Shown piece after piece: positions 1-11,825 of a stretch of DNA of 64,000 bases. The translations under genes and the position numbers were made by a program. The first letter of the stretch is position 1. The number at the start of each line of letters is the position of its first letter. The stretch lies in contig JBITNC010000001.1 in assembly GCA_050084985.1 (NCBI GenBank), forward strand, positions 23,870,001 through 23,934,000, given 5' to 3'. Below the pieces are notes generated by a model. The model searched no databases. It was not told where the DNA came from and worked only from the letters and a program-made list of their open reading frames with translations. Origin of the DNA: Nageia nagi (Eukaryota > Pinophyta).

Positions 1-1678
1 TAAATAATGATTCAAAAGGGATAAATAAACAATGATAATAATATGCTCATGTGTGGATAATTATTTAGAGACACATTAAATTTCCTAACCTAATATGACT
101 ATTGTGAATTAAGAATCATATTATGGTATATAGATAGTCTAACATTGAAAGGAAATCTCCCTTATGATAATCAATAAAAGGATTAGGAAAGAAGAACATT
201 TATGAATCATTAAGACAATGAAATGATGGTGTTGTATTCAAGAAAATAGACATCTATGAAATGTCAAAATACAAAGGCATTAGTTACTTACATAACATTG
301 GAATGACTTAAATAGGATGGTAATGTTTTAGATTAAATAAAATGTTAGGGTTTAGATGATCTTACATGAAAACCTAATCAAGAAGTTAAAACCCTAAAAG
401 TTAAATATAAGATAAAGGATACCTCAAACCAACATTAGAAATCGATCAAAAGAAATGATAAGTAAACAAACAAACTAGTTAAACAAAATCAAAGATAAGA
501 ACTATGGGTTGACAAATGATTAGGAAAAAATATAGAGATAAAACTAGTCAAACCCTCATTGTTGTAAGTTCACTTAATGAAAACTAAAATATATTCCTTT
601 AGTATGTTATAATCTATATCATACTTCCTTTTTATAAGTAACCACTTTTAGAAGCATCTCAAGGCTTGTTATCATTATATGGTATGTGATGTAATTTTAA
701 AGTAATATTCTTTGCACCACATCATGCATATGTGATATTTATAGTAAAGTACTATTGAATATTCTTTGATGGCTTCATGAATAAGTTTTTGAAAGTTCTT
801 ATGCATATTTGATGAATTTACTACTTTTGATTAATAATGTGAAAAGTGGTTCATTTACAAATTATTAGATTATAAGAATATACTATTGCTTGATTCAAGC
901 ATGAAACCTAGAAAATCAATAATTGGTATGAGATCAATTATTACTAGGGAAATTAATGTGGGGATGGTTTTAGTTTATAATATTGCTATAAAATTTATTA
1001 AATATACAAACCACTTGAGGGTATTATCCTAATATCCATGGCTCCCCAAGATATGGGCACAGGGATGTCAAACACCATGGTGAGCCTAGCCAATAGATAT
1101 GGGTAGTTTAGTGTCTTAGACCCTCAACAAGTTATCAAATATGGGTAGCATTCAACAAAATTACAATTACCAAGTAAGGGTAACTAGTATTCATACTACT
1201 ATAGTTAAAAAAATAGGATTATGATGACTATTCCATAGGATATGATTCTTACATGTTTCATATGGAGGATTTCCTAGAATAATCTATCTGGATCTATGAA
1301 TTAGAGGGTTACCATTGGGAGAAAGATGCATAACCTTATGGATGAGAATTATCTTCAATGATAGGGGACACCAAGAAGAAAACCACTACTCCATGACCAA
1401 GATGTGTATATATATAATTTGTGAACAAAAATGGTGGTGTCACCTATGTGACATCTTCCAATGGGGTGAGCATTGAGAAGTGAACACCAAAATGGTTTTG
1501 ATCAATATTGGTTAATCTAGATTTGACCAATATTTTCATGGATGTTAACTAGCTAGAATTATGGCATGCTCATGTGGATCACCTTGTCCATTCTAAACCA
1601 TTTGAGTGTTCAAATTAAATAAAAAAAAGATCTCAAATTTTATGGTTTTATGAAGTCAAAGATAGGTGAAGCATTACA
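1..1678 (+). repeat. E2 5' LTR (3' portion), giant-LTR chromovirus family
   Basis: The stretch matches, as reverse complement, the inner ends of the two E LTRs (from 41775 and from 60351). Shared landmarks include the 'ccatggctcccc...atatgggcac' block near 1040 and a segment near 340-420. It ends GCATTACA at 1678, directly before a tRNA-Met-type primer site. Only the last third of a roughly 5 kb LTR is in the window; the rest lies to the left. No coding sequence is seen. Confidence 0.85.
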
Positions 1679-1691
1679 TTGGTATCAAAGC
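1679..1691 (+). other. Primer binding site of E2 (initiator tRNA-Met)
   Basis: TTGGTATCAAAGC directly follows the LTR end. It differs by one base from the usual plant TTGGTATCAGAGC complementary to the 3' end of initiator tRNA-Met. It fixes both the LTR boundary and the plus orientation of E2. Confidence 0.85.
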
Positions 1692-1959
1692 ATTAAGTTC
1701 AAACCCTCAGACCTATGGTCCACCAATATTTTGTTGTAGGATTTTATAAGGTCAATATGAGGATTCTTGAGCCTAATGATAACACCATTTTGTGGATTCA
1801 TATTATTGCACTCCTAAGATGCGTAATAAGAGCTTTTGGTAACCTATAATAAGGTGTAGGGAATGATCTCCCTTAAATACTAATGCAAGGGTAAATAAAA
1901 AAATGTTAGAGGTCATAATGGAAGGAATAATAACATGAGGAATTATAATATAAGAAAAC

Positions 1960-3130
1960 CTAATAATAATGAAATCAAGAGTTTTGAAAGTCATTCTACT
2001 AGGAACAATGAAGATGAAGAAGCCATCAGAAGGTTACAAGAGTAGATGGAAAAATAATAGGAGATTATCAATAATTTTCCAAATCAATGGGTTGAACTTC
2101 CATAAGAAGAACCCATTTAGAATATGCAATGCCTAAAGAGACAAATGAATAAATTCATGCAAGGATTAACTAAGAGATTGCTTCATATCTTAAGAAAGCC
2201 CAGATCCCAAAGTTTTAATGATAAGTAGGAGGACAAGCAAGCTAAAGAATGGTTAGAATAAATAGAGATATACTTCTTAATTAAGAAATTATCTTTGGAA
2301 ACCAAAAATATGTGGGGTACCTATAAGTTTTAGAACATTAAATTGGAATGGTGGAATGCTTACAAGATTGATCATGGGATTCGTATCTTAAGTGGCCAAA
2401 ATTTGTTGCTATGTTTTATAAAAGATTCATTCCCAAATCTATTATGATAGAAAATATGAAGAATACTATACTATACAATAAGGATCCATAGTGTCCAAAG
2501 CTACAACCAAAAATTTGTTAGGTTGCTTAAATATGTTCCTGAATAAAGAATCATGTGAAGGTTCATAGGTTCTTTTTGAGCTAGACCTCAAGATCAAGAC
2601 TATGGTAAATGTATTAAAACCCAAAATGCTTGAAGAAGCATATGGCCTTGGAAGAGATAAGAGCGCAATTTGGGAATCAAGAAAACATTTTTTAAGCTAT
2701 AATATTCTAAATGAAAAAGATAAGAAATTTAGCATAAGAGTAAAATACATGATTCTTGAGATGGGAACAGGAACAACAAACCTAATAGTCAAAACAACAA
2801 CAATATCAAGGATAATAATCATGGTCATAAAGATGGTAATCCACCCAAGTTTAAGAAAAGTCCATTTGGAAATAAAAATAATATAAAGAAGAATTTTTAG
2901 AGGAAACATTACTAGTTCTGAAAATAAAACTATAACCATGGAAATGGAAGCCAAGTGTCTAGGAACCATAGGCAAGTATTTCCAGATAAAAGGAATAACC
3001 AAAATGTATCTAAGAATAAGTTTCTAGAGTAGAAACAGTATCCTAGAGATGGTTGTTGGAACTATAGTGGATCTCATTATGCAAATCAATCCCTTTGAAG
3101 ATAAACTGACCTAAAGAGAACATATTGTAG
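1960..3130 (+). pseudogene. Ty3/chromovirus gag remnant (E2)
   Basis: Gag would form the particle shell that packages element RNA. No long frame survives, but gag signatures are readable in several frames: EWLE..IEIYF near 2245, LEWWNAYK near 2345, VQSYNQKFVRLLKYVPE near 2490-2540, and MVNVLKPKMLEEAYGL at 2602-2650. A degenerate zinc knuckle (CWNYSGSHYANQS) lies at about 3056-3095, with its second and third Cys replaced by Tyr and Ser. Many stops and frameshifts show an old dead copy. Start and end are approximate. The same gag is present on the minus strand in element E. Confidence 0.75.
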
Positions 3131-3149
3131 CTAATGAATTAGCATAAAC

Positions 3150-3510
3150 CAAAGGAAAAGCCACTCCTCTTCAAATTTTGGGTAAAATATTTAATAAATA
3201 TTTTAGGGTTTTGATAGATTATGGTGCTACAGATAGTTTTATTTAAAATTCCTTAGTTGAATACATGTCTAAGGCACTAAAATTTTTGACAAATGGATGA
3301 CAAGTGGAGTTTGGATCTACACATAAGTACCCTGTTAGACTATGCTTTAGGGATGTTGAAATAGAATTACCCAAGGTATATACCATTTGGAATCTATATG
3401 TGGTTCCCTTAGCCTCTTACAATATAATTTTGGGCAAGGCTTATTTAGTGGATCATAAACCTTTAATTGAATTTCAAAAAACATGGGTAGAATACACTGA
3501 TTTATAAAAC
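3150..3510 (+). pseudogene. Ty3 aspartic protease remnant (E2)
   Basis: Retroviral-type aspartic protease, which would cut the polyprotein. The sequence reads ILGKIFNKYFRVLIDYGATD followed by SFI; the catalytic D is present but the expected D-S/T-G-A motif reads D-Y-G-A. A stop follows SFI. A frame from 3304 to 3507 then carries the C-terminal half, including YNIILGKAYLVDH and the linker [11 protein letters not shown], which also occurs in E (minus, near 58530). Stops and the changed active-site residue make it non-functional. Confidence 0.75.
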
Positions 3511-3668
3511 TTCATATAGAATGAATACAATTGAAATGCAAGAATTCAAAGTACAATTGCAATATCTCTTAGAAAAAGGGTTGATAAAACCCAGTGTATC
3601 ACCATGGGGTGCTCCATTACTATTTGTAAAGAAAAAAATGGTACCTTAAAGTTGTACATTGATTAATA
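3511..3668 (+). pseudogene. Ty3 reverse transcriptase N-terminal fragment (E2), truncated
   Basis: The translation gives [16 protein letters not shown], then [17 protein letters not shown] and LLFVKKK. These are the hallmark start of the Ty3/gypsy RT domain and match the minus-strand RT of E at 49538-49762. Homology stops at about 3668, just after the equivalent of CID. The rest of RT, RNase H, integrase and the 3' LTR are missing from this copy, so a deletion or a later insertion/recombination joins it to unrelated sequence. Confidence 0.8.
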
Positions 3669-5793
3669 ATCATGCTTTCATCTAAAGGCTTGTAAATAAT
3701 TGGCACTTCTCTTGACTCTTATGTTGTTGTCACAATAATGATTGGTAATTCATGAGTAAAGTTTTATTTATCTATAAATTTAGATTATCTATCTTCTACT
3801 TATGATAAATTACTTTTTTCACTATTTATTCTACTAAAACCAAAGTTTTTAGCAATTTGCTTAAGTTTCTCATCAATAATATCATATTACATCTCTTCTT
3901 ATTTAAATAATTGCTTTGAGGAATTTAATATAGACATAAGTGATGTATGAACTATATTCTAATCTTCTTCATATGTAGAAATTATTATGTTATCATTTTG
4001 GATGATCAATTATGATAAAACATTTGATTCAATCTTAAGATATCCATTATTTCATAATAAACATATTCACTAGTCATCTTCTCTTGTTCTAACTTTGATC
4101 CATCAACTATGCTAACTTTGCATTCATCTCAATATTTTGTATTGATTCTAATTTTTTTTTTTAACATTTTTACTCAAGAATATTTCTTCATTCATTTTAT
4201 TAAAGGATCATTATCTTCCTATGTTGAAATTGATTCCTATTCTAATTTTTCACTTTTTTTTTATCAAAGAATATGTCATTACTTATATTCTCAAAGGAAA
4301 TTTTATCATCAGATTCTACAATTTCATATTGATGTTGTATATCATGCACAAACTTGTCTTCTTTCAAAACCTCTATTAAGCAACCTTTTTAATTCTTGAT
4401 CCTAGAAAAATCATAATGCTTCACAAAATCATCAAGTTTTTCTTTAGAAATAGTATTTATTATATTTTCAAAAGCCATATCATAGGTGATTTCTTCAAAC
4501 ATAGACAACTATATTGGTGTATTTGATGTAGGCATGATTGATTCATGTATTTTGTTTTGATCCTTTACTTATATACTCTTTCTCTCCTCTAGTTTTTTAT
4601 GATGATTTTTTTATGAAATAAGCATAATCTAAAGGGTCATAAGGAATTTCACAAGTATAATAAAAATATTGATAACTCTTCTAAGTATTAACAACTTTTT
4701 ATCTTGTCATATACATCATTATGAATATGTCTCATAAAGATGAAATGTGAAGAATATAATGAGGATCAAGGTGTTCTATTCATGTTCTCACCTTATTTTT
4801 CAAGATCTCAAAGAATAGTCTCATAGTCACATATTCCTCTTCAACTTTAAAGTTTTCCATTGTATCATAAAGATCATAAAGAAATTTTACATAATTTTCA
4901 TTAGGATAACCATGGAATTGTTGTAGGAAGGATTAATGTTTTGGAGGATATGGGCTAAAAAAATCTATACCTCTGAAATCTAAAGCTTTATACCTATTAA
5001 TATTCTATAGATATATCAAGCCATCTTTAGCATTCATTTTCTTATTCACTAATGAAAATAGCTTATTAACTTTGAAACTCAATGATAATAAATTTGAGAA
5101 AATACCTCATCATCCAACAAGCAACTCTAAATCTTCTTTATTTGGTTCTTCTAATAATATAATCGCTAGCACCCTTGTAAGTGCAATAATTTTATTTTAA
5201 TTCTAGGTTCCCTTAGTAGAGTAGTCAAAAATATATCATTTATAGCAAGCCTAAATATTTAGGCTTTCTAATAACATAGGTGGCTTTATATTATTGTATT
5301 TTTCAATTCAAATACTCTATAATTTCTTTAAAATGGAGATTATAAAGTCACCAACACTTTTGATAGTGTAAATATTCTATTAAATTCTAGATTACCTAAC
5401 TTATCTCATTGGGATATATCATTAGGTAGCAAGAATTCAATAATGAATATGTTGCATCCATAAAAATGATTCCAAAACCTATTATGACAAAGATTAATAC
5501 CCATTTTAATAATATATTCAAGCTAGTGTCACTAAACGTTAACCCTCCCTAGTGTCAATAGATGTATGGGATTATTCAATATTAATATCCTTTTTAGATA
5601 GTACATGTCACCCTAGAGTAATAATAGAACATTTTATACAATAATGGCCTAGGATTATAACCCATGTTTGTTCTATTTATATGAATTTAGTGTTAATATT
5701 TGAGATCTATCAATTTTAACTTAAAAAGAGAAATATATTTCTAAAAGAGAATGACCTAAATACCATAAAAAGACTTAGAATAGAATACATAGT
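3669..5793 (-). pseudogene. Minus-strand Ty3 gag-like remnant (element F)
   Basis: There is no open frame of note, but one minus-strand frame at about 4690-5010 reads like a Ty3 gag core: ALDFRGIDFFSPYPPKH, then FLYDLYDTMENFKVEEEYV and MRLFFEILKNKVRT*IEHLD. This is the pattern of the conserved gag segment of Tat/Athila-type elements (an R-L-F block, then about ten residues, then W..L.P; the W is a stop here). The flanks are stop-ridden AT-rich sequence. Assignment is by motif shape only. The 3669 edge is the point where E2 similarity ends. Confidence 0.45.
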
Positions 5794-6789
5794 GGTGGCT
5801 TGTCAATTGGGAGCCACAAACATATGAAATAAAGTGGATAAATAAGAAAATGAACTCATATTCAACATATTAACAGTCAAATGATGTAAAGATAAGCATT
5901 GATCATGATAATATGAAGTGTTCATTCATTATTTGATACTTGGGATAATAAATAAAGTATATATATCTCTTTCTTACACACATTCAAGATAAAATGACCA
6001 GAGGAGACATTTCATATTCATTAATAACCAAATTACTATATACAACTATTCAAAAATTCTTAATATAATCCTTGAATATATACTTTGATTACCAACTACA
6101 AAGATTTTTTCCCAAATAATGTGATAAAACCATAGCATAACTTATTTCTAACCTAACCCCAATACTTGAATACCTGATGCAAAATATTATCATGCTCATA
6201 GAGATACTCCTTAGTAAATTTTCTAAAAGCAAAATGTGAAAATAACTTAGAATGGATGGGATGATAAAGAAAAATTAATAGTTGACTCAAACAACCCTAA
6301 TAGAGCATGGGATAATTACCTAGCTAGTCTTGTAAAATGGTAAGAAGATCCATGATCCTTGCTTGCTCCTCCTATATATAGTCACAAACATAATATTTTT
6401 GATGTACAAAAATATTTTTTATGATTTATTGGAGATAAAATATTTTGATTTGGTTCTTAAAAAGCTAACTTACTACCTAGAGTTAACCAAAACGTGCCTA
6501 GATATATATATGATAGCATATTATATAGCTCATAAAAAATTATCATTTATTAATGAAAGATGTCATTAAAAAATTTATTAAAAGTACTTTTCTATCCTTA
6601 CCTAGTTGTTTGTAGTAGTCATCCTAACTACTACTATAAAATAAAAGTTGTTGATGTGTTATGGTAACCACATTTTTAGTATGCATTTTCAACTTTGACA
6701 TTCATGAGTTAAGGAAAACTATGGAATGTTACTTGATAGTTTTCCAATGTTAAATGAAGATTCCTCATTATTAGACCAATGTGTTTAAC
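5794..6789 (-). other. Unassigned AT-rich stretch, possibly the LTR end of element F
   Basis: No coding sequence is recognised. On the minus strand about 5794-5822 reads TTTGTGGCTCCCAATTGACA, which loosely resembles the TGGCGACTCC...-type primer sites of Ogre/Tat elements and lies a plausible distance upstream of the gag-like segment of F. If so, the bases to its right would be F's LTR. No second LTR is in the window to test this. Confidence 0.25.
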
Positions 6790-7524
6790 TTTAATGTCTT
6801 GAATTAATTTCATAAATAATTCCTCCAAAGTTGAGTACATGCTAATGCAAGCTCTAAAATCTCTGATATAAATATAAGGAATGCTAATATGAAATTATAA
6901 AGCTTCAAACATAAACCTTGAAAAAATATAAAACTATAATATCACACCAAATCTAAAATACCACCCAAATAAGGGTTCCCAAAACCCCAAATCTGATTTT
7001 CTAAATCTGATGTAGAAATATTTCCTTAAATATTTAAAGTAATGAAGTATAAATGCAAATTCTATATAGGTTTTCCCTCATAATATATAAGGGTTTTTGT
7101 CCTTAACCTTAAAAATAAAGAGGGTTTTCATCCTCAAGGTTGGCTCTTGCAGTTTTGTCCATAAGATTTGATCTCTCTAGGATTTTCATCCTTAAAATTA
7201 GGGTTTCAACCTTCAACCAAAATATCAAGTAAAAGAGAAATAAGAATCACTAACATAATGTAAATCATCCCCCAGCCCTCTTTATATATAAGAAATGTTA
7301 TAATTCTCCATTGACTATTTACGAGGTGCCCATTATAACTTAAAAGTTAAAACATAATATTATTTCTCCTAATACATTACCCTTATATCACCTTATATTA
7401 TTTTTAATTCTTTTATTCATCTAACTCCACATAGAACACTTTCACACCACCTAAGATACACAACTTCCATACTTCATATATACAAATATGACATGATCTA
7501 GAAATGAAAAATGGGGACATTACA
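6790..7524 (-). repeat. Element B 3' LTR (uninterrupted copy)
   Basis: This 735 bp LTR ends on the minus strand TGTAATGTCCCC... (7524) and ...GACATTAAA (6790), the last two bases being decayed CA. A TATA-like TATATATAAAG (minus) lies at about 7279-7290, conserved in the other LTR near 13008. About 7085-7210 holds five degenerate copies of a 'gggttttcatcctcaa' motif spaced roughly 25-40 bp apart, also present in the right LTR. It gives the pre-insertion sequence that proves element C interrupted the other copy. Confidence 0.85.
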
Positions 7525-10392
7525 ATACATCCACTCCCAAGATTGCTTGTCTTTAAGAAATCAAACATAAATGGAAACCATAGCCATCATCATCAACAAT
7601 TCTACTATCCCAAACTAGCCTTAAGGAAATTTTACCATATTGCCATAGTATTGGCTCAAGAATGAATGCAAAAGAAAACATCAAAATTATCCTCCAAAAC
7701 TATCCCAAACTTGGTCTTTTTCCAAAGAAGGATGCAAAACTTGTATGTTTCCAAATAAGATGCTATCAAAGCTATATATAAATTATCCCAACCTCCCATA
7801 TGCATACCTTAATTTTTTTTTTTTTCATAGCCTGACACTTGGTTATGCTTAGATTGACAAATTTGCTTAAATTTTAAAAAAGGGGATCTAGGATGCAACT
7901 TCAAGAGCTCACATGCAAATGTTGTCTCATCATCATTGGGAACATGACATTCTAAACTTCAAAACCTCTACATAATCAAATTTTGTTTTGCTAAAATATT
8001 CATTGACTCCTTCAATGTAAGGATAACAAAGAACACACTTGTACTAGTTTAGTGGATAGTATAGAACCAAAACTCCAAGATCATATCTTAACAGGAAGTT
8101 TTTAGATTCATTCACTTTCCAAGATGGTGCATCAAGAGAAACTAAAATAGCATCCTTCATTTCCTCTATCCTATCCTTAACATGAATGCAAGATCATAAA
8201 TCACCCAAAGTGTAGCCTCTATAATAAAAAAATATTATCCTAGACATGATTATTAACTTCTTCCAAATGATTTCATAATTGCCAAAACTATTCCAAATAA
8301 TAAATTATTGTTATACTCTTATGTGCCACATATGAATCCTACCAACTCATTCATGGTAGGAAATTCTTCTTCCAAAATCCCATAATCATACTCATTAAAA
8401 ATAATCTTCTTAGCTAAAATCATCCTATATACATCTTGTATGGTCTCTCCTTGCTGCTGTATTGAATCTAGAATAGTAATGGAGGTCAAAGGCTGAATTT
8501 TCTTTTTCATCATGTGGATATTCCAAGGATAGTTTTCACCTAAATTTGCTAAAACTAAAAATGTATACCAAAATTCCTCATCATACCGATTACCAAAAAT
8601 CCTCATATACCGATTCAACATAGGTTAATCATAAGTCATACCTCTTATTATGAAGAAGCTACAATCCTATGGAATCATCTTCCTTATCCTGATACCAAAC
8701 ATATTCCCTAATATTTCAAACAAAATAGTCCTAAGCATAAACCAAATGCAACCCCAAGTATCTTAGTAAGGGTCCCTGAAGAATTTCCCAAGTTGTTGTC
8801 ATAAACCTCATTATTATAGTCTTAAACCCAACAAAATTATAGCAAATATAGTTGCAAAGGTTATGAAAGTGTATCCCAACATATTAACAAAGGTACCAAT
8901 CAAGTATCATCAAAACTGTAGCCAATAATCATCATGTTGGGGACATCAAATATCTCCATATCATTGTTATTTTCTAAGTGATGTAAATAAGCATGTATGC
9001 AAACTACTGACTTAGGTATGCAAATATTAACCTCTTCCAAAAATGTAGCTACTATATTCCATATTTCAAGGTTAATCTTCCCATCAATCAATTAGAACAT
9101 AACTATTAATGGTGAATTTGAGTGCATAAGATAGTCCAAATACTAGTGATCAAACATTCTTAGATGTCAATATCATTATTTTCACTAACAAAAAAGAATC
9201 ACTATTTAATTTAGATTTTTTAATTGCTCCTACATTCTTGGTCATCTTCCCATTGAAACTACCCTTATCTTTGGTGATTATGATCTTATTTTTGGTAAAT
9301 TCACTAATGTGTGAGACTTCTTCATATTAATGAACTATTTTTCTTTGTAGAAAGAAAAATGGTCATCATAGAACTTGAATATCAAAACTCAAAGAAAATA
9401 ACTAAAATGTGACATCAATGAGAAAATGATATTTCAATTTCTCAATAACTTCTTTATTCAAAACATTAGCATGAACAATAGCTTTATAAGAAACTATCTT
9501 ATCAGAGTTAATACATTTGCAATGCTCTTTTCTAAGGAAGAAGTATTTCAATAAAGTCTATACCTTCAGGAATTATAATTAAACCAAGAAACACATCATG
9601 GAGTATCACTACTACCACATCATTAGGTTGTATAAAGCCTTCTTGTAGCTTCAAGGTTTTCAATCCTTCATTAATAACTTCTCCATATAATGTCTCACAA
9701 TCATTATATGCTTGAAGCAAGCAATTATTATACAATTTCTAGCTTCTTTCAAGTTTCTAAAAGGTCCAATAATCCATAATGAAGATTTTGGATAGTCCTT
9801 AAGTATGGCTGAAACATTTGTTCAACTTATCATTATGTTTAAATAAAGAAAACATAGTACTTGCTATATGATCATACCTATTTCAAAGTGTTTTTATCTA
9901 TATTTCTTTCATCTTCTCCAAGGTGGTAAGACTGATTTTAACTCAGCCTTAAATATTGCTAATATTTTGATCTTGTTAAGTGCATAAATTTTACAACGTT
10001 CTACCTCAAAATCCAACAAATCATCAACCTTGTTTGTACCAAAAGTTAATATCTTGATTGTTAATGTCTCCCTTACATGTGTAGATCCATAACTCAATGA
10101 AGTGGATAATTTTTCATCATCTATTATTTTTTCATTTGTAATATCTGAAATCATTGAATGGTCTATCTTGTTAACATCAAATTTATTTTCAATACACCCC
10201 CAAAATTGCTCAAATGTATATCTTGAATTTATTATAATATACAACCCAAATTACACTAAATTAGGTAGTAAGTTTCATCATGTAAGCCAAAATATTCTTG
10301 TTCACCCATTTCTTACCATAGGTACCCTCAAACATGAATATGCTAAGCAAGTAATCAACTTTACATCTTAGAAATGTATTTTTTATTTTAAG
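7525..10392 (-). other. Element B interior, 3' half: unrecognised minus-strand frames
   Basis: Four short minus-strand frames are open here: 8319-8621 (100 aa), 8900-9091 (63 aa), 9532-9735 (67 aa) and 9909-10244 (111 aa). They are in the sense direction of B. I recognise no retroelement domain in them. They may be pieces of one longer broken gene or further captured host sequence. They are hydrophilic without transmembrane segments; one contains LVLANLGENYPWNIHMMKKK, which I cannot place. The first bases after the LTR, a GGGAGTGGATGTAT-like run on the minus strand (7525-7540), are the likely polypurine tract. Confidence 0.4.
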
Positions 10393-11163
10393 TCAACTTA
10401 TGAGTGTCAAATTTTCCAAGAAATAAAGAATTATTGGCATAAAAATAAATCTTTTGTCATACGTTTTCAAAGGGTCTTCATTGTTGTTCCAACTTCCAAG
10501 AAGGTCATCATGATGCTCAAGAGATACCCACATGTACTTCACTAAATTTGAGTTGCAAATAATTCTCCCATCATGCACCAAAACACTTAGATCCCATAGA
10601 ACTATGGGCTGATTTGAAAGAGTATAGTGATCATTATGAGGAATTGATTCCTCCCACTCATCACTCTTCAAAACCAAAGGGCTGGAACTAATGTGTATGC
10701 TCTCATAGGATGATTTGGAAACTCTAATACATTCATCTACATCATATTCTTTCATAATAAAATTTTCATCCCTTTTAATTACATCCTCATCATATGCAAG
10801 AGTATGCAATACAAAGGAAACACTTTGTAATTCTATTGAATATACCTCATGTGGTATTGCAGTGTCTTCCACTTCAATTTTTGATTTGGATTCTTCAATA
10901 TATTCTTCTTCTGAAAGTGCATGAGTGATATCAATAATGCCATTAGTTGTATCAACTTTACTAATGCCATAAAAGGATCCAATAGTCATAAAATTCCCAT
11001 GTACCATTTCATCAACCATAGTTGCATACATTTTTAAGGATTCATTTTGTAATTCTATCATACATATGTCATGAGATAGGGTACTTTTTTCATGTGAAAA
11101 CTCTTCTATTGGATGTTCTTCTTCCTTAATATCTTTAATGTCCAAGAAAGGATTCAGGTTCAT
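10393..11163 (-). CDS. Unrecognised 256-aa acidic frame inside element B
   Basis: This is the longest open frame in B (256 codons, starting MNLNPFLDIKDIKEEEHPIE). It is acidic and has no recognised domain, signal peptide or membrane segment. It contains an internal imperfect duplication: HDICMIELQNESLKMYA (about residues 30-47) and HEVYSIELQSVSFVLHTL (about residues 104-121). It begins where the PDS5-like segment ends and reads in the same direction, but I see no PDS5 similarity in it. It could be element-specific coding sequence or another captured fragment. Survival of 256 codons in such AT-rich decayed DNA suggests either recent origin or past selection. Confidence 0.45.
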   Translation of the reverse strand: MNLNPFLDIKDIKEEEHPIEEFSHEKSTLSHDICMIELQNESLKMYATMVDEMVHGNFMTIGSFYGISKVDTTNGIIDITHALSEEEYIEESKSKIEVEDTAIPHEVYSIELQSVSFVLHTLAYDEDVIKRDENFIMKEYDVDECIRVSKSSYESIHISSSPLVLKSDEWEESIPHNDHYTLSNQPIVLWDLSVLVHDGRIICNSNLVKYMWVSLEHHDDLLGSWNNNEDPLKTYDKRFIFMPIILYFLENLTLIS

Positions 11164-11825
11164 CTTACATATTTCATAATGTTGTCAACCAAAACATGAG
11201 CAATAGGTGAAGAAACCAAATATTACCTTCAAAAGACCTATAACATAGTCCCAAGTGCTGAGGAATTTTTTCACTTTCATTAATGATTAGAATCATAATA
11301 TCTCTCATGGCTTCAATGAAATTATTAGCATGTTCCTCCCTAACTGAAGCAATGAAATGATGAAAGATTTTGTAAACCAAATCATCCATGTCCAAATCTA
11401 TTAAAATGCAACCCATTATAGCTTTTGCAAATGTTTCCAAGTATGGTAACCCTCCTAGAGAAATGAGAACATGTAACATCCTTCAAACCTTCAAAACTAT
11501 CAACCAATAACTGACATATTATTCTTAATTTGACATTATCATAAGGAGATTTAGGTGTAAATATTCTCAAAATTTTGCTCAAACAAGAAGTAACCATGAT
11601 TCTTACTTGCATATTTGTATGTTTCAACCATCTAGACTTGCCTAAAGCCTTCACCAATGGAGTTATAGTTGCTTGTGGATGATCTATCATTTGCAAATAA
11701 CCTTCTATCTCCCCCAATATGTGAATGATAACATCTCTTGGTTGAAATAGAAATCCAAATCCACTTCCTGCATTAGCAAGCTTCTTAGAAAACTCTTTTC
11801 CTTCTAATGGTACCATGATCTTCAA
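11160..11825 (-). pseudogene. PDS5-like: Captured PDS5 (sister-chromatid cohesion protein) N-terminal fragment in element B
   Basis: PDS5 is a HEAT-repeat regulator of the cohesin ring. From MKIMVPLEGKEFSKKLANAG on the minus strand, about 210 codons follow the N-terminal region of plant PDS5 proteins in order: SPYDNVKLRIICQLLVDSFE, GLKDVTCSHFSRRVTIL, then, in a second frame, ETFAKAIMGCILIDLDMDD, VYKIFHHFIASVREEH and MILIINESEKIPQHL. The frame changes at about 11437, where an extra base falls in the codons joining the VTIL block to the ETFAK block. A third frame seems to continue the similarity (SSPIAHVLVDNIMKYVR) to about 11160. No intron-like gap interrupts the match, suggesting capture through RNA. 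It lies in sense with B, between its LTRs, and is truncated at both ends relative to the host protein. Family assignment is from memory of plant PDS5 and was not searched. Confidence 0.8.

Noticed and set aside
1803-1994. Minus-strand frame 1803-1994 and 2697-3002 in E2 gag region
   Set aside because: Antisense to the gag remnant; hydrophobic text comes from the Asn/Lys-rich sense strand.
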